From assembly GCA_015956445.1 (NCBI GenBank), contig WIUZ02000014.1:310001-374000 (forward strand): a stretch of 64,000 nucleotides of DNA, given 5' to 3'. The DNA is from Thelephora terrestris (Eukaryota > Basidiomycota > Agaricomycetes > Thelephorales > Thelephoraceae). The notes beneath the pieces are model-generated. The model saw only the letters and a list, made by a program, of their open reading frames with translations, searched no databases and had not been told where the DNA came from. Positions 10,280-22,399 of the stretch are shown here, in pieces. The stretch's first letter is position 1. Each line of letters begins with the position of its first letter. Position numbers and translations under genes: made by a program.

Positions 10280-12540
10280 CTAACCCTTGACGACCCCGAC
10301 CGTCACCTCCGGAACAACGCCTTCAGGTAACCTCGAGGCGTTCCTTCCAAATCCCAGCGCACTCACGCACCTGTCCCAAGCCCATCTGCTCAACTTCAAC
10401 ACGTCATCGTCGTCTAGGTCCTTTCGAACGTGCAATTCGAGAGTGACCACGAGAGACTGCTTCGCCGGCGTTGAGGGTGTTAATTGCCAAATGTGGGGTG
10501 GGGGTAAGTGAAGCACTTGGGGGTGTCTTTCGATCTATGGTAAAGTGGTTCGACGGTTTTCGTTAACGCACAGAGGGGGGGGAGGGTTGACTACGAAATC
10601 TTACCTCCTTCATCACCCGCAGGAAGGCTTCCATCCTACCACTCGTAAGACCACGAGCGGGGGAAGTTTGTAACAGAACACTTCCAAGGGCCACAGAGGC
10701 GGGGTATGCTACACTGAACGTGACAAGGACTTGGACCGCCGCGAGGAATAGATCGAAAGAACGAATTTGATGACTGCCGTTCGATTAATCAACATACCCC
10801 GATCATTCGACACAAAGAAAAACGCCAAGACGTACGCGGGAAGGAAGAGCGGAGGAAACACGAGAGCAAGCGAGAAAGCGATAGGAGACAGAGCAAAAGG
10901 ATTCGAGAGCACGGTGTCTATTGGAGTCGGTTGTTTATTCGACCCCTTGGGAACATGGAAACTTGTCCGAGTGGATGGAAGTAGGGATGTAAGTTGCGGA
11001 AGCTGGCTTCCAGTCACTGGGTTATGAAGATAAACAGGTTAGTTGAGGAAGAGGTGTACCGGGCGAACGCCAACCTTCCACGAGTTTGAGATGATTTTCG
11101 AATCCAAGTGCGTTGACGACAACCATTATCAGAGACAGGAACGCAAGTACCATAGGTAGCGCCCCCCTATGGAATAGGCGGAATTTAGTAACGGAAGAAT
11201 CTCAGCATTGCACGCTACGTACCCATCGAAGTGGTGGTGGTGATCAGCATGATGTTGTTGATCATCGCCAGCCGATAGCAGGAGGTGTTCCACCGTCTCT
11301 TTGCACATATAGACCGATGCAAAGATCAAATACACTGACTGAGCGAACATCAACACCGTTTCCAGCCGACCGTTCCTGGAGTTAGACTCAATGAACAGAG
11401 CCTGGACAGGATAGAAAGTGGCAAGTACCCATATGTACGGCGACCCCTGGACTGCATCGAGTCCCGGGCAAGATATCCGGGAATTACTCGACTGAGGGCG
11501 ACGCCGAATGAGTCAAACACTACCCAGTAACCTAGTCCGGTACAGGATAAGGAACCTGTTTGTTGTCCAGTCACCCAAACCGCTGCGCCGAGTATCCCCT
11601 CAACAACACACGAAACAACGGCAGAAGGATGAACGGTGGGTACCACCGGGACTGTCGGCACAACAAGTGGAGGAACAACGGCGTCCGCAAAGTCAGTCAT
11701 AGTGGAACTCGCCGATGGGGGTCCCGACGAAGTGGCCATATCGGAGTGTTGTGACCCTGGTTCGAGGAACGAGAAAAAATTGTGGGACATTGAATGCTTA
11801 TGGTGATGGCCTCGTCGAGCAGGGCGGGATCCAGATGATGATGAAGGGGTAAGGGAATTATCGGATGTGGATGATTGTCCGCCGAACCTGAACCCAGCCC
11901 GCAGACCGTCATTACTCGGCCGCTCTTCGATCGTTGTAACTGGCGCAGGAATATCCACGCTATCTTCTTCGATTGTAGGTTCTGGCGTCGTCCCAGGTCG
12001 AGGGAAGAACACGGAGAGGTTCCGAGAGTGAATGCGGTTGTGCGTGTGACGTCTGCTGGAGGTGGGTTGTCCGAGAGACATCGACCTCGGTTGCATTTCC
12101 GGAGCGGAAACCGATTGCGGAAATGCAAACGTTTTGAGCGACGGAGAATCAGGCGGATGGGGTAACATGGATTGTCTAGGTGGCGAAAACGAATTGGACA
12201 AGGGGGACCGAAGCGGTGGCGAGTACTCGTTGGGGTTCCTGGTAGACAGCGACTTTGTTCTGGAGTGAGACGAATGATTGAGAGGGGTCCTCCCATTGCC
12301 GTTGAGGTTCGCCTTGTTTCCAAAACTCAAGTTATACGGCCCTGCCGAAGTAGGATGGTATTGCGTGGGTTGTAAGGATTGTGAGGTCGGGATTCCGATT
12401 GTCAAGGGTCTCGTTCCAACTCCTGGAGTGGAATGAACGCGTGTCCTCGGGAAGTTGGGTTGACTTTCCATGGCATCTAGGCCGGGCGTAGCTGGTATCT
12501 CGTGTATGACGAAAGTAGGGCCACCATTCTCATTCGTCAT
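10280..12540 (-). CDS. Zrg17-like cation diffusion facilitator (zinc transporter subunit)
   Basis: Six exons (11429-12540, 11223-11375, 11075-11166, 10836-11016, 10605-10773, 10280-10534), 653 residues. The first 270 residues are disordered and rich in Ser/Pro (FPRPGTTPEPTIEEDSVD). Then come the membrane segments and CDF features: CTGLGYWVVFDSFGVALSRV, NGRLETVLMFAQSVYLIFAS, a His-rich loop (QQHHADHHHHFD), LPMVLAFLSLIMVVVNALG, and HQIRSFDLFLAAVQVL. The soluble C-terminal domain ends the protein. Yeast Zrg17 pairs with a second CDF protein to load zinc into the ER lumen. Assignment rests on these motifs and their order; the His-rich loop supports zinc binding. Confidence 0.88.
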
Positions 12541-13144
12541 CTTCTCCCTAGTTGATCCTGGCTACACTTTCTTTTCCCCCGTGAACGGCGTAGCACGTCC
12601 GCAGGTGTAGGGTGGGGTGTATGCGTACGTGTCAGTTAAGTCGGTCGATTGGGACCAGGGAGTTGGGCGAGTTCGAAACGATAAGTCGCTGACACGCCGA
12701 CAAAAGCGAGACGACAGCCGTTCTTTACGGCGGTGAGTAAGACCGAGCTATGGAGTTGTTGCCCAGTTATGTAGAGGCAGTCGGGTAAAGACAGACTCAA
12801 AAGATGGACAGTGGGTGCGGAAGGCGTGAAGGTGGCAGGAGGGCCGTATTGATGGTGTGATCGGATCAACCAATCAGAATTCCGGCCGTGCCAGACCTCT
12901 CACTCAGTCACTTGCCCGGAACCTCAGCGTTCATTCGTACGTATATACAAGCAAAGAGATAGTGGTCACAGGTACAAGATCAACCCTCTCGTCACGGACA
13001 GGCGATCACTGTGGATCTAACGTTGTCAAGTAAAGATGGCTAATAATGGAAGAGATGACGATTATACATATGAGGGGGTAGGGTGCCCAAAAGTCGCCTC
13101 CGTGTCCACATTGTCCTGCAACAGGGAGGAGAGGCTAGGAAGAT
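12541..13144. other. Intergenic: Zrg17-like promoter and MFS 3' region
   Basis: Both flanking genes are on the minus strand. This gap holds the promoter of the Zrg17-like gene and the 3' UTR of the MFS gene. No other feature is supported. Confidence 0.5.
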
Positions 13145-15586
13145 TCAAATCCCGTACCGGAAGTTAGGAGCTTTATCGCCCATCCTCCGCAACTCTTCAT
13201 CAGTGTACTTCAATCCACCAGACTCTCCAGCGTTGTTCATGATGGCCTCCCTTCGTCCATTGATTCGTTTATAGGTGAGCACTAGGGTCGGCAACACGAC
13301 AAGCCCCATAACCACAAGCCCCAGTTCGACTCCATCTTTGCAGGTTCAGCTTGGAGATGAAGATCAGGTAGACCATGACTCACGTCCAAGTATATACCGC
13401 GGTGAATCATTAGCCCTGTAGATGTTGGATGCGACGATACCTATAGTATTGCTGGTGCCAATTTGTAAGGCTATGGCGACAGCTCTCTTGGATTTGCCAG
13501 CGACATTCCCGCAAAACCTAAAAGGATAACTCAATCGTTTCGGAGGTTGCTCGATGAGGTGATCTTACCATGCAAGCAGACCAGGCACAGCAGAGTATGA
13601 CCCAGTGACACACAGGAATACACCAAAGTACTTTACCCCGATGGAAGCGTTCGAGATATCAATGCCAAACCCTACAGCAGAAGAGAGAAGTCCAGCGAGG
13701 ATGAACGGCCAACGCAACCTCAGTTTATCCGAGAAATGCGCGGAGAATAACAAAACGATCGCTGGAGGCAAAATCGCCAAATCGTCCGTTAGCATGGCAG
13801 ACCGGAGACTCCGAACTTGATGTATACACTCACTTGCAATGGCGTATGGTGGAACGGTGAGAAGGCTCGAAATCGGGGCCGAATATCCAAACCCTTGGAT
13901 GATCGAAGGCAGGAAGAACGAGATCCCGTAGACTGAACGAATTCATCAGCCCCTGACCAGAACTAGAATATAGGTGTACTCGTGTGACTCACCAGGACCG
14001 ATGATTGAGCAGGAAAGTAAAATGAAGAGCCAAAGTTGCCAGTCGGTCACAGCCATAATGATATGGCGCATTTCAAAATGTTCCTCCTCCCCGACCGAGC
14101 TAGTATCGTATTCTGACGCAAATGGGGATTTTCATACAGTAGCGTCGAGGGAGGTCAGGCTCTCGAACCTTTCTTCCATATCACGTACTTCTTTTCCTCA
14201 GGAGTCAAAAATTTGGCATCGGAGGGGGAGTCTACCATCACTGTTTGCGGAAGTTATTAGGTCAGGTAGAAATCTATCAAAGCCATTCATACCGAGGAAA
14301 GCGAGAATCCCAACGGCAGCGGTCGCACATCCTTCGAGGATCTACTCCTTGTCAGAACAGCTTCGTGATGAATATCCCAACTTGACGCACAAAGATCCAG
14401 GACCATCCCAATTTTCCAGCTGTGCCACTCATGAAGGAAATGCCATAGGCCAGGATACCGGAAAATGCGCCGGACACGGAAGAAGCTCCGAAGAACAGCC
14501 CAAAGCGATATTGGAGCTTGTGACGTGGGTACCAAAGGGTCAAACTGGGGAAAATTGAGATCGCACCCAGCTTGTATGCAGATGCACGCTATACACACTA
14601 GTAAACAATTCCCGGAGCTAGACCAGCTTCGGCGAGCCCAAGGCAGACACGGGCACCGATAAGTTGATGATACCTAGAATAGAGGCTATGAGCTCTCTGG
14701 ATAGCATAGCATGCTTCATAATTAATGCCCACGTTTTGACGAAACCCATGGACAACCTTCAGAAGCGAAGGGTTAGCCTTGGCATGCTTGACAGCTCATG
14801 AATGGAAGGGAAATCGCCTACATGACCACCCCCCATAAGAACTGAGAACCGAGAAGATATTCTCAGCACCGTCTATCAAATGTTTCGAGAACTTACTGTG
14901 ATTCCAGGTAGCCATCTGACATGGTAGGCGAGCATGAGACGTTAAACTCTGAGAACGGGGAACTTTAGTGCACGTGCCTCGATGGGCGGAACTTTTTCAA
15001 GGCAAGGCTGTTGAGAATTCTTGAACACTTTATAGACACGAAGATGATACATAGCGTACTTTGATGGGAATTCGCACAGTGAATATGGCTGAATGATGGA
15101 AAAGAAAGGATCACTTTGTTAGCATGATCGCGGGGATGAGAGGGAAAGACGCACAATGAAGAACATGGTCTGTGCGCTGGGTCAGGACCAACGAGTAAAA
15201 TATAGATTCAAACCCTCACGAGTGCGATATTATATTTGTTACCAGTCAAATCAAGCTGTTCAGTCAAACCCTGCAATTTCGCAAGACCTAGACGGCGTCA
15301 GCCACTCTGCTATCGAACAGCTACCAAAGTTCCCTAACCGATGTTTCCTACAGGGCGGGGTGAGACGTGAGCTGGGAGCAGGAACGTGTGACGCACCTCT
15401 ATCAAGGAAGGAGAAGAGATACAGGAGAGTGAGGATAGGCATCAACTGAACGTCTATCTTCCTCCACACTCTCGCTTCCTCCTTCGGTGTAAGTGTGAGC
15501 GGCGTGGGTAAAACTGCCGAGTCGGACACGCTCTCCGAGTGACGCTCGAGGTGGGTTACCAGAGCTTTATCATTCATCGTAGCCAT
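13145..15586 (-). CDS. MFS transporter, DAL5/allantoate-permease type
   Basis: Eighteen exons give a complete protein of about 496 residues, from MATMNDKALVTHLE to PNFRYGI. Hallmarks of the anion:cation symporter group are VWRKIDVQLMPILTLLYLFS, FLDRGNIGLAKLQGL, ARVCLGLAEAGLAPGIVYY, WYPRHKLQYRFGLFFG, YGISFFLPSIIQGFGYSAP, and the late segment VAGKSKRAVAIALQIGTSN. Such permeases import small organic anions (allantoate, nicotinate, related compounds) at the plasma membrane. Exon 2 is 9 bases long (encoding G-N-I) and the intron at 14916-14977 is GC-AG. An upstream in-frame Met at 15664 would add 26 residues. I chose 15586 because the extra segment is low-complexity Pro/Leu. Confidence 0.92.
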
Positions 15587-16117
15587 TGGAGATGGGAGGG
15601 AGGTGAAGGGGAGCCGGGGGGGAAGGAAAAAGGAGGGAAGTGGCCGGAGGAAAGTCGAAAACATAGGAACCTCTTTAAGATCCCACCCACAGCTCGAGAT
15701 CCGACGGTCCCAACTTCCCTAGAAACCCACCAAATTATCACTGCAGACATGACACCGGATACCGCGCGTCGATGGCTTCCTCTTCTATTCCAGCACGAAT
15801 TAAGGATGGTCGAAGGGAACCCAATCGAGTTGTATGTGCCATGAGTGAGCCCAGCGCAACGTTATTCCCCCATTGTGTTCGTCATCGGACCAGGGTCGTT
15901 AATAGGTTCTTGACGACGACTGCGGAGGTGGGCAGACCCACATATGAAGATCACACGAACTGAGGTGTTGCCAAGAAGCGAACGTCTCATTAGCCGCGCG
16001 ACCTTGAGTTCTCAGACATGGGAGACAGCGCGATCGATTAGGCGCGCAACGTAGCCCAGAGAAGTTACGTTCTATCGTTAGCGCAACTGCCAATTTTTCG
16101 TTCTCGAGCCGCGCTCC
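15587..16117. other. Intergenic stretch, MFS promoter side
   Basis: Upstream of the MFS start, with a purine-rich tract at about 15590-15650. No gene recognised. Confidence 0.45.
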
Positions 16118-16702
16118 GCCATGGCCACCCCAATCGACCTCGATCGTCCAGATGAAATGGCTTGAACAAGGGTAAGGAACACTTTGACCACGTCCAGATT
16201 TCGAGGCTCCGGGTTGACGACTAATGAATATGAGCCTTCGCGGCTAGCGTGCCAGGGCTCTGAGGAGATGTGCCGATAGCGAGAAACGCCTAAAAGCGAC
16301 AGATGAAGCTGCGTGGGAACACTTTTTACCTCCCATCATCCACACCGATGTTCGTGAGGTCGGATACTCCGCACTACACACTGCATACCGCATCTGACCA
16401 TACGAGCTCCTCGCCCTCTTCGCCCATCCTTTTCTCTCACCGGGCACGAAAGCCTATCTGGACCACGAGTACAAGATCATGATCATTCACCCTCGCGAGA
16501 CGCTCACCCGCCTCCGGAAACTCTGCTCGCTCTACTGACCCATTCCAACAACATCAACCCAGGAGTGATGCTGGCCGGATTGTACCGCACACACACCGGC
16601 AGAATTGATACACCCTTTGCTGCCTTCCTCCGCATCGTCCACAACGCGCACCTCCTCTACACCTCCACAGATATGCACATCACCCTCTACAACGAAGTCT
16701 AA
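16118..16702 (+). pseudogene. Decayed gene fragment of unknown family
   Basis: Plus-strand coding-like pieces are interrupted by in-frame stops. After ATGGCCACCCCAATCGACCT (reads MATPIDLDRPDEMA, then stop) come EKRLKATDEAAWEHFLPPII, ELLALFAHPFLSPGTKAYLD, YKIMIIHPRETLTRLRKLCS and MLAGLYRTHTGRIDTPFAAF in shifting frames, ending near 16702. The pieces have sensible protein composition but no single splice arrangement joins them, so I treat this as a pseudogene. I do not recognise the parent family. Confidence 0.4.
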
Positions 16703-17585
16703 AGTTTCTAGGGTCGCGGAATTACTGGTACCTCCAAGTTTGACGTTGGAGGCTCGTCAAAAACATACCTGATCCGCAAGGAGAGTTGACAAACGACGCG
16801 CTCTTATGCGTGATCACGGCGAGCACAGGGGAACGGATGGTTGAGGTGTTCAATTCCGGATTAGCTTGGAAATTAGGAGAGATCTGATACCGTTGAGGGC
16901 GAGGAAGCCGCATCGGGATAAAAATCTCGCGCCTTATGTGATGGAGAGTGCGCCGGAGTGACCACGAAGAGGGTGGGAGGAATGTGCTTGAATCTGAGGC
17001 CATTCAGCCTTCAAGAAGCGGGGCCTCCTCGCAGGCTCGCAGCATCACTGCTCTACCATTGCGCAATCCCTTCGGGACGAAAGCGTTGGCAGCCTCAAGG
17101 AATCGAGCGTCGTTTCGTGTGACCTTGACGAAGTCGGCGCTACCATGGACAACGATGATCGTTAGAAGAATCTGGTGTCCGCCTGGGATCCGGTAGCTGG
17201 GAGTTTCCTTCGACCGCCTGGAGAGGGATATGAGGAATGTCTGCGGCGGAGATGTGGGCATCATCAGTGGACGCTATGCTCAGGGGCAAAGGTCGTGTTT
17301 AACTTTGTGGTACAACCGGGTCCCTTGGTATGCCGTCAAATTGGATTCGTCCAAACTAAGTTGTGGAATTAGTTCACTCCACGTATCTGACAGGACGCTC
17401 CCGGATTTGGAAACTTCGCTGAATGACCTTGCGGCCCGCAGAGTTTACGCAAATTGGCAATCTACGTTGCATGCCGTCCAGCCGAGCTTACGCGTAGTCC
17501 AGTGCGCTCAATTACCCGCAGTCCAGCCGAGAGTATACGCAATCTACTATTTAGTAGGGGGTAGGAACGTGGGCTCGGATGTGCG
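16703..17585. other. Gene-poor stretch with possible relic coding
   Basis: A minus-strand open segment at 17004-17264 (containing GGHQILLTIIVVHGSADFVK) and a plus-strand one near 16790-16890 look weakly protein-like but join to nothing. Between 17456 and 17545 short phrases such as CAGTCCAGCCGAG repeat imperfectly. This may be further decay of the neighbouring pseudogene. Confidence 0.35.
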
Positions 17586-17592
17586 ATATATA
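17586..17592 (+). promoter_or_regulatory. TATA box of NTF2-like gene A
   Basis: TATATAA lies 81-87 bases upstream of the ATG at 17673, a normal distance for a fungal TATA promoter. Confidence 0.6.
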
Positions 17593-17672
17593 AGCCTGAG
17601 TCCGAAAGGCGTGTCTTGCTTGCCCCACCCCCAGAATCTTCACCGAAGAGCACCTTCAGTCGCCTCTCCCAC

Positions 17673-18235
17673 ATGTCCTTTATCGAAAACCCCGAAACCC
17701 CTCAACTCAAGCTCGTGAGCGAATGGAATGCCGGGTTTAAGGAGAAGAACTTGGACATCCTCGGGAAATCGTTGCACAAGGACTTCCGCCGTTACACCTA
17801 TCCCCGATCCCTCGGTCAGCCCGTGCAAACCAAAGAGGAGTGGTTTGGGCATCTTGCCAAGGTGATCGACATCACGTCCGAGTTTGAGGTGAGGCACGCC
17901 GGCTGCCATCTGGGTCCTTCTTCCCCCTGGCTGAATTCCTTCCGCAGCAAACCCTCCATTCCGTCATAGAAGCTCCGGGGAAGGTCGTAATCCACGTCCG
18001 TGTTCTTTTCGCTGAGGCCCATTTTCGCATATACTCACTGTAGCACGCTTCCTCATAGGCCACCAACGAGGCCAAGAACCCCCTCGGGGTGAAAACTCTC
18101 CGCGAGTCGATTTACATCATTCACATCACCGACGAGGATGGAGACTTGAAGATCAAGCAAATCGATGAGTTCACCGATTCCAAAACCTATTTGGAGGTTA
18201 TCAAGAGCTTCGAGGCGATGAAAGCCAATAAGTAG
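17673..18235 (+). CDS. NTF2/SnoaL-like small protein A
   Basis: Three exons (17673-17888, 17948-17995, 18059-18235), 146 residues, starting MSFIENPETPQLKLV. The pattern helix-LHKDFRRYTYPRSLGQP, then SVIEAPGKVVIHATN, then ESIYIIHITDEDGDLKIKQI is that of fungal SnoaL-like NTF2-fold proteins, cone-shaped alpha+beta barrels that bind small hydrophobic ligands. No catalytic Asp/His pair can be named with confidence. There is no signal peptide, so it should be cytosolic. It is a tandem duplicate of the gene at 18929-19589, with the same three-exon structure and identical 48-base middle exon length. Confidence 0.8.
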
Positions 18236-18928
18236 AGTGTTCTCCGTGTGCTGTCTGATGATGAAACGCTATCATTGGACACGCGCCTCTACTTTGAGGC
18301 CACGATGAACAGATTCTTGCGAGCTCTACAATTTTTTGTAATTTTATACTCGGCTAAACTGTGATAAATTTTGCACGAAAAAGACCGTTGCCAAAGAAAG
18401 TCCCAGAGCAAAGGATAAAGATCTTCCTGGATACGAGGGAAACCGGGCCATTAAATCATGAGAGAATGGAGAATGTTTAGATCCTCGGAGTCTTAGAGAA
18501 CCCTCAGGTCGGCACCGATGCATCACTGTCGGCCGCCGGGTCTTCATGGCCCTGGCAGTCGTCGTCTGCGTCCGCCGTCCTCTGCCTCACCGACGCGTTG
18601 AGCTTTTTTAGGAGGCTCCCCTTAGACGTTCGCACACTGATTGTGCTGATGGGCGTCCTAAACGTGGCACCGGGATGCTTACAGTCTTGTCCAGTGCTTC
18701 CAATACCCCCGTGGCTTGCGGTTGTGATAAGATTGCTAACCTCATAGCGGTCCGTCGTAATGAGCCTCTGCTTATGGAACCAACAGGCTTGAACAACCCC
18801 ACCTACTACATAACTCGACATATCGGGATAGCTTCAAGTCGCGTAAGCACACTCAATTAACTACCGTACAAGCCAGCTGATGTGGAGTTCAGTGGGTGGG
18901 AACGCGCGTGTGACCACATGATGTCCTT
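18236..18928. other. Spacer between the two NTF2-like paralogs
   Basis: 693 bases. Open frames on the minus strand (about 18504-18821) lack recognisable features. It must hold the terminator of gene A and the promoter of gene B. Confidence 0.45.
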
Positions 18929-19589
18929 ATGACCCTGGAGGTCGAGGTGCAAGACTCGCCCCCCAAATCCTCAAACGAGACCACTCTCAGTCACTTCGCC
19001 CAAATGATTGCCTTGGAAAATTACGATTCCCCCCAAATCAAAATCGTGAGCGAATTTGTGCGAGGGTTCAGGGAGAGCGACCCGGCCCTTCTCGCAAAAC
19101 ACTTGCACAAGGACTTTCGCCGTATCATTCACCCACGATCTCTTGGCGTGCCCGAGGTCGACAGAGATGAGTGGCTTAAAAATGTGGCGGGGGTTCTCAG
19201 CATTACCACTCAGCTCGAGGTAAGTCGTATCTTACCAGCTGCTGCTCGTAAAAGTTCCTTTCCCTGCTAAATCTTTTTCACAGACGATCAACCATTCCGT
19301 CACAGAAGCCCCAGGGACGGTCATCGTTCACGTCCGTGTCCCAATCCGTTCAGATTCACATCACGTCCACTCAATGTAGTATGTCTAACCATAGGCCACC
19401 ACTAAGTTGAAGAGCTCGTCCGGGGTGGACGTGGATCGCGAGTCGATCTACATCACGACCCTCGTTACCGATGAAGATGGGAATCTAAAGATCAAGCAGT
19501 CCGAGGAATTTACCGACTCAAAAGCATACCTCGACTTGTTCAACGCTGCTGCGGAAGCAAAAGCCGGCGGTGCTTCGCTGGCTGCCTAA
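18929..19589 (+). CDS. NTF2/SnoaL-like small protein B
   Basis: Three exons (18929-19219, 19284-19331, 19395-19589) give 177 residues, or 152 if the Met at 19004 is used. The shorter form aligns best with the start of paralog A (MIALENYDSPQIKIVSEF against MSFIENPETPQLKLVSEW). Shared segments include LHKDFRRIIHPRSLG, SVTEAPGTVIVHATT, and DEDGNLKIKQSEEFTDSKAY. Exon phases and the 48-base central exon match paralog A. It has an Ala-rich C-terminus. Function is unknown beyond the NTF2-like fold. Confidence 0.8.
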
Positions 19590-19977
19590 TTGTGGGCTGT
19601 GTACTCCGTTTGCCATCTTCTACTTAGTATAAAAATCTCTGCGTACGCTTGAAGTACATGATAAGATCCATAAAGCCGAACCCGGGATCTAGGAACAAAA
19701 CGTCGAAACTACAGAAATAGCTGGCTCCGGTCCGGTAGGTGTGTATTTAGCATCCGTGCAAGTTGCGATGAGTGTGATGGGGTCATCTCGCGCAGGCTCC
19801 TACTAAGGCTGGAATCCCAGCCTCAAATTCAGAGCAGGGGGGGACTGCCGTGGGAACCATTGGGCCCACAGGGACGTATTGACTGGAGGATCTCCCATCC
19901 TCTCCGCCTCGACACGAACGATAATACCCTCCCTTCCCCCCAAAGCCCTCGCGATTGTACCAGCCCTGGCAGACCGT
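19590..19977. other. Intergenic upstream of F-box gene 1
   Basis: Contains one copy of a short dispersed motif (GGCTGGAATCCCAGCCTC near 19807). The last 70 bases are recognisably duplicated upstream of the F-box relic at 22152. Confidence 0.5.
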
Positions 19978-21737
19978 ATGGACCCCGCCCTCCGCTTAAC
20001 CGACGCTCAACTCTTGCAAGAGGTTGGCGCAAAGCTCATTCGGGAGGCAAACTCTTTCTCAGTCGGCTATGAACCTCCGATCTCAACGGTTTGTGTTTTC
20101 TACTCATACACGGCTCCCCTCGTCCTTACACTGAGTCACAGGTGAAGTCTCTGGAGCACGATGTGGCCACAGCGCTCGCCATGCTGCGGAGGCGGATTAA
20201 CGCACACGAATCCTCTATCTATCGTCTACACCCCGAGTTGCTATCGCTTGCAGCTTCCCACCTCCCAAAGCAGGTCCTTGTCAAGGCGACCCACGTATCC
20301 CACCGTCTGCGCACGATATTCCTCTCTTTTCCGCGCCTGTGGTCAGAAATCGGCTTTTACAGGGAGAAGCAAGCGTCTGCGTTCCTCGAACGTTCCAAGT
20401 CAACGCCTATCGACGTGTTCATGTCATTCCCCCACCGTCCCAGTAATGCCACCGCAACTGATTTCCTAAACCTGCACGCGGCAAGGATCAAAGCACTCAC
20501 CATGACCGGCGTTAAGGACGACATCTCAGTGTTACTGCCCCCTATGCCGTCTTTGAAAATGTTCAACCTTTGCTGGGACCGCCTCCGCGCTGAAATAGCC
20601 GACGGAATGGATAAGTTGACGCTCCCCACAGTGACGACGCTGTCCATCCGAGGAGCACTTGTTGCCTTCCCGTTCAGTGTTCCCCAGCTCACTCGACTCC
20701 ACGTTCACTCCCGCGTCACGCTCGCAGAAACCAAGTTGCTTGATTTTTTGAGCGGCTGTCCGTTCCTGGAGGATCTTGAAGTGGGCTATAACAACATAAC
20801 CCCCGTTGAGCGTGACCGTTGCGCCATTGATCTCCCTCGCCTTCGCTTCTACAGCCATTGCACGAGCACAAACGTTCATCTCAGTCTATTCGACAAACTC
20901 TACTTCCCCCCTTCTTGCTCAACGGTGTTCAACTATTGGAATGGCCCCAAGGGAGCACGCCAAAAATACGACGTCCTCCCTTTCTACAACCCGTCTCCCC
21001 TCGCCGACACAAAGAGGGTCCACCTCAAGACGAATCACGACGGTGATGCGATAGTAGAGCTGATAGACGCCGAAGATACCAGGGTCTGTTTGGTGGTGAA
21101 CGTGGAGCTGGACTCACAAGACCTCAGCGGTGACGACCACCGCCGAATCAATGAATCCTATGCGTCATACCTCGAAACTATCGATACTGGCTTCATCGAA
21201 GTCTTATGTGTAGAAGCTTCATCCCCATGGACGCCTGACCACGCAGAGGAGGTCTTATCACACTTGGGGAAACTAAGAACCTTGGTCCTCTCTGGTTCCG
21301 TTGTGATGCCGTATATCCTCGCCCTCTGCCCGGATTCCAAGTATATTGATGACCATGACGGGTCCATAGATCCGACCAGGTGGTGGTGGTGTCCGGTGTT
21401 AGATGCTCTTGTGGTTCACACCCCAGAACTGCACGCGAATTACCAGGACATCTTACAACATCTCTACATGGTCGCCCAAAGGAGAAAAGATGTTGGGATA
21501 CCGTTCAAATCTGTTTCCCTGTTCGTTCGCAAGCCATGGGATGAATATGTTACTCTACCGATGGAGTCGTGTCCAGCGCTGAAACAGTTGAGAGGGTGTA
21601 TTGAGAAGCTTGAGATCAAAACGGGAGATGATGCGTTGGATTGGAACGTCGATGACTATTTCTTCGATGGGCTTGACGTTCGAAGAGACCGACATTCTTT
21701 TGAAGAGCAGCGCAATTACCTTTGGTGTTTAATATGA
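19978..21737 (+). CDS. F-box domain protein, paralog 1
   Basis: Two exons (19978-20088, 20142-21737), 568 residues. Residues 1-37 (MDPALRLTDAQLLQEVGAKL) precede an F-box-like domain at about residues 60-110: LRRRINAHESSIYRLHPELL, then HLPKQVLVKATHVSHRLRTI, then PRLWSEIGF. The remaining 450 residues form irregular leucine-rich segments, as in the large Agaricomycete F-box/LRR-like family. The F-box would contact Skp1 in an SCF ubiquitin ligase and the C-terminal part would select substrates. The closest relative in the window is the gene at 24893-26743, with identical exon 1 length (111 bases) and intron phase. Confidence 0.8.
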
Positions 21738-22079
21738 TATCAGGGATCTCCTTGACAAAGATAGATTCTTCCAACATAATTTCCCTTTCCTGACCGCGTT
21801 GTACGAGGTACCGTAGCTAGTGAGAATAACATATCTTTTTCGTTGAATTTATAGGTCTTGTTCGATCAACCAACAGCGAAAACACAACTACCTCGAAACC
21901 ACCTCGAGACTCCGCGCCAGCATCGTGTAGACAAGTCAAGCGACGCAGACTAGCTGATGACCCGATGGACTGAGCCAGAGGAAGGCAGAATTATATTAGG
22001 CCGAGGGAGAAGGCGGATCACGAGTCCTGGAGCAAGTCCTTTCGAAATCTCCGCACCAACTAATAATTCCCTCCGCTCC

Positions 22080-22260
22080 CCCTAGCACCCTCGCGACCAT
22101 CTCTGTCCCGGTATAGCTGAAGCTGCACGCAACACGCGTGCAATCTCTAGAATGGACCCAGCCTTCTGCTTGACTGACATTCACCTCTTGCAAGATGTTG
22201 GGGCAAAGCTCACCCGGGAACTTGATGAGTTCCATCTGATGATGTTGCTTCCATTCTCCG
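22080..22260 (+). pseudogene. 5' relic of an F-box paralog
   Basis: From about 22080, this segment copies the promoter end and first exon of F-box gene 1. ATGGACCCAGCCTTCTGCTT (22152 on) parallels ATGGACCCCGCCCTCCGCTT, followed by a matching CTCTTGCAAG, GGCAAAGCTCA and CGGGA. Similarity stops near 22240, and no F-box domain or C-terminal part follows. It is a truncated duplicate. Confidence 0.7.
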
Positions 22261-22399
22261 TCACGTTTGGTTTAACACTCAGCCAAAAGTCGTACTGGGC
22301 CACTCGGAGGTAAGTATGCGACACTGCACGCGGTTGAAGAAACCTTCGACTAGAATACGAGCAAATGAAAAAGATACGGACGCAACCAAGAGTATTGTC

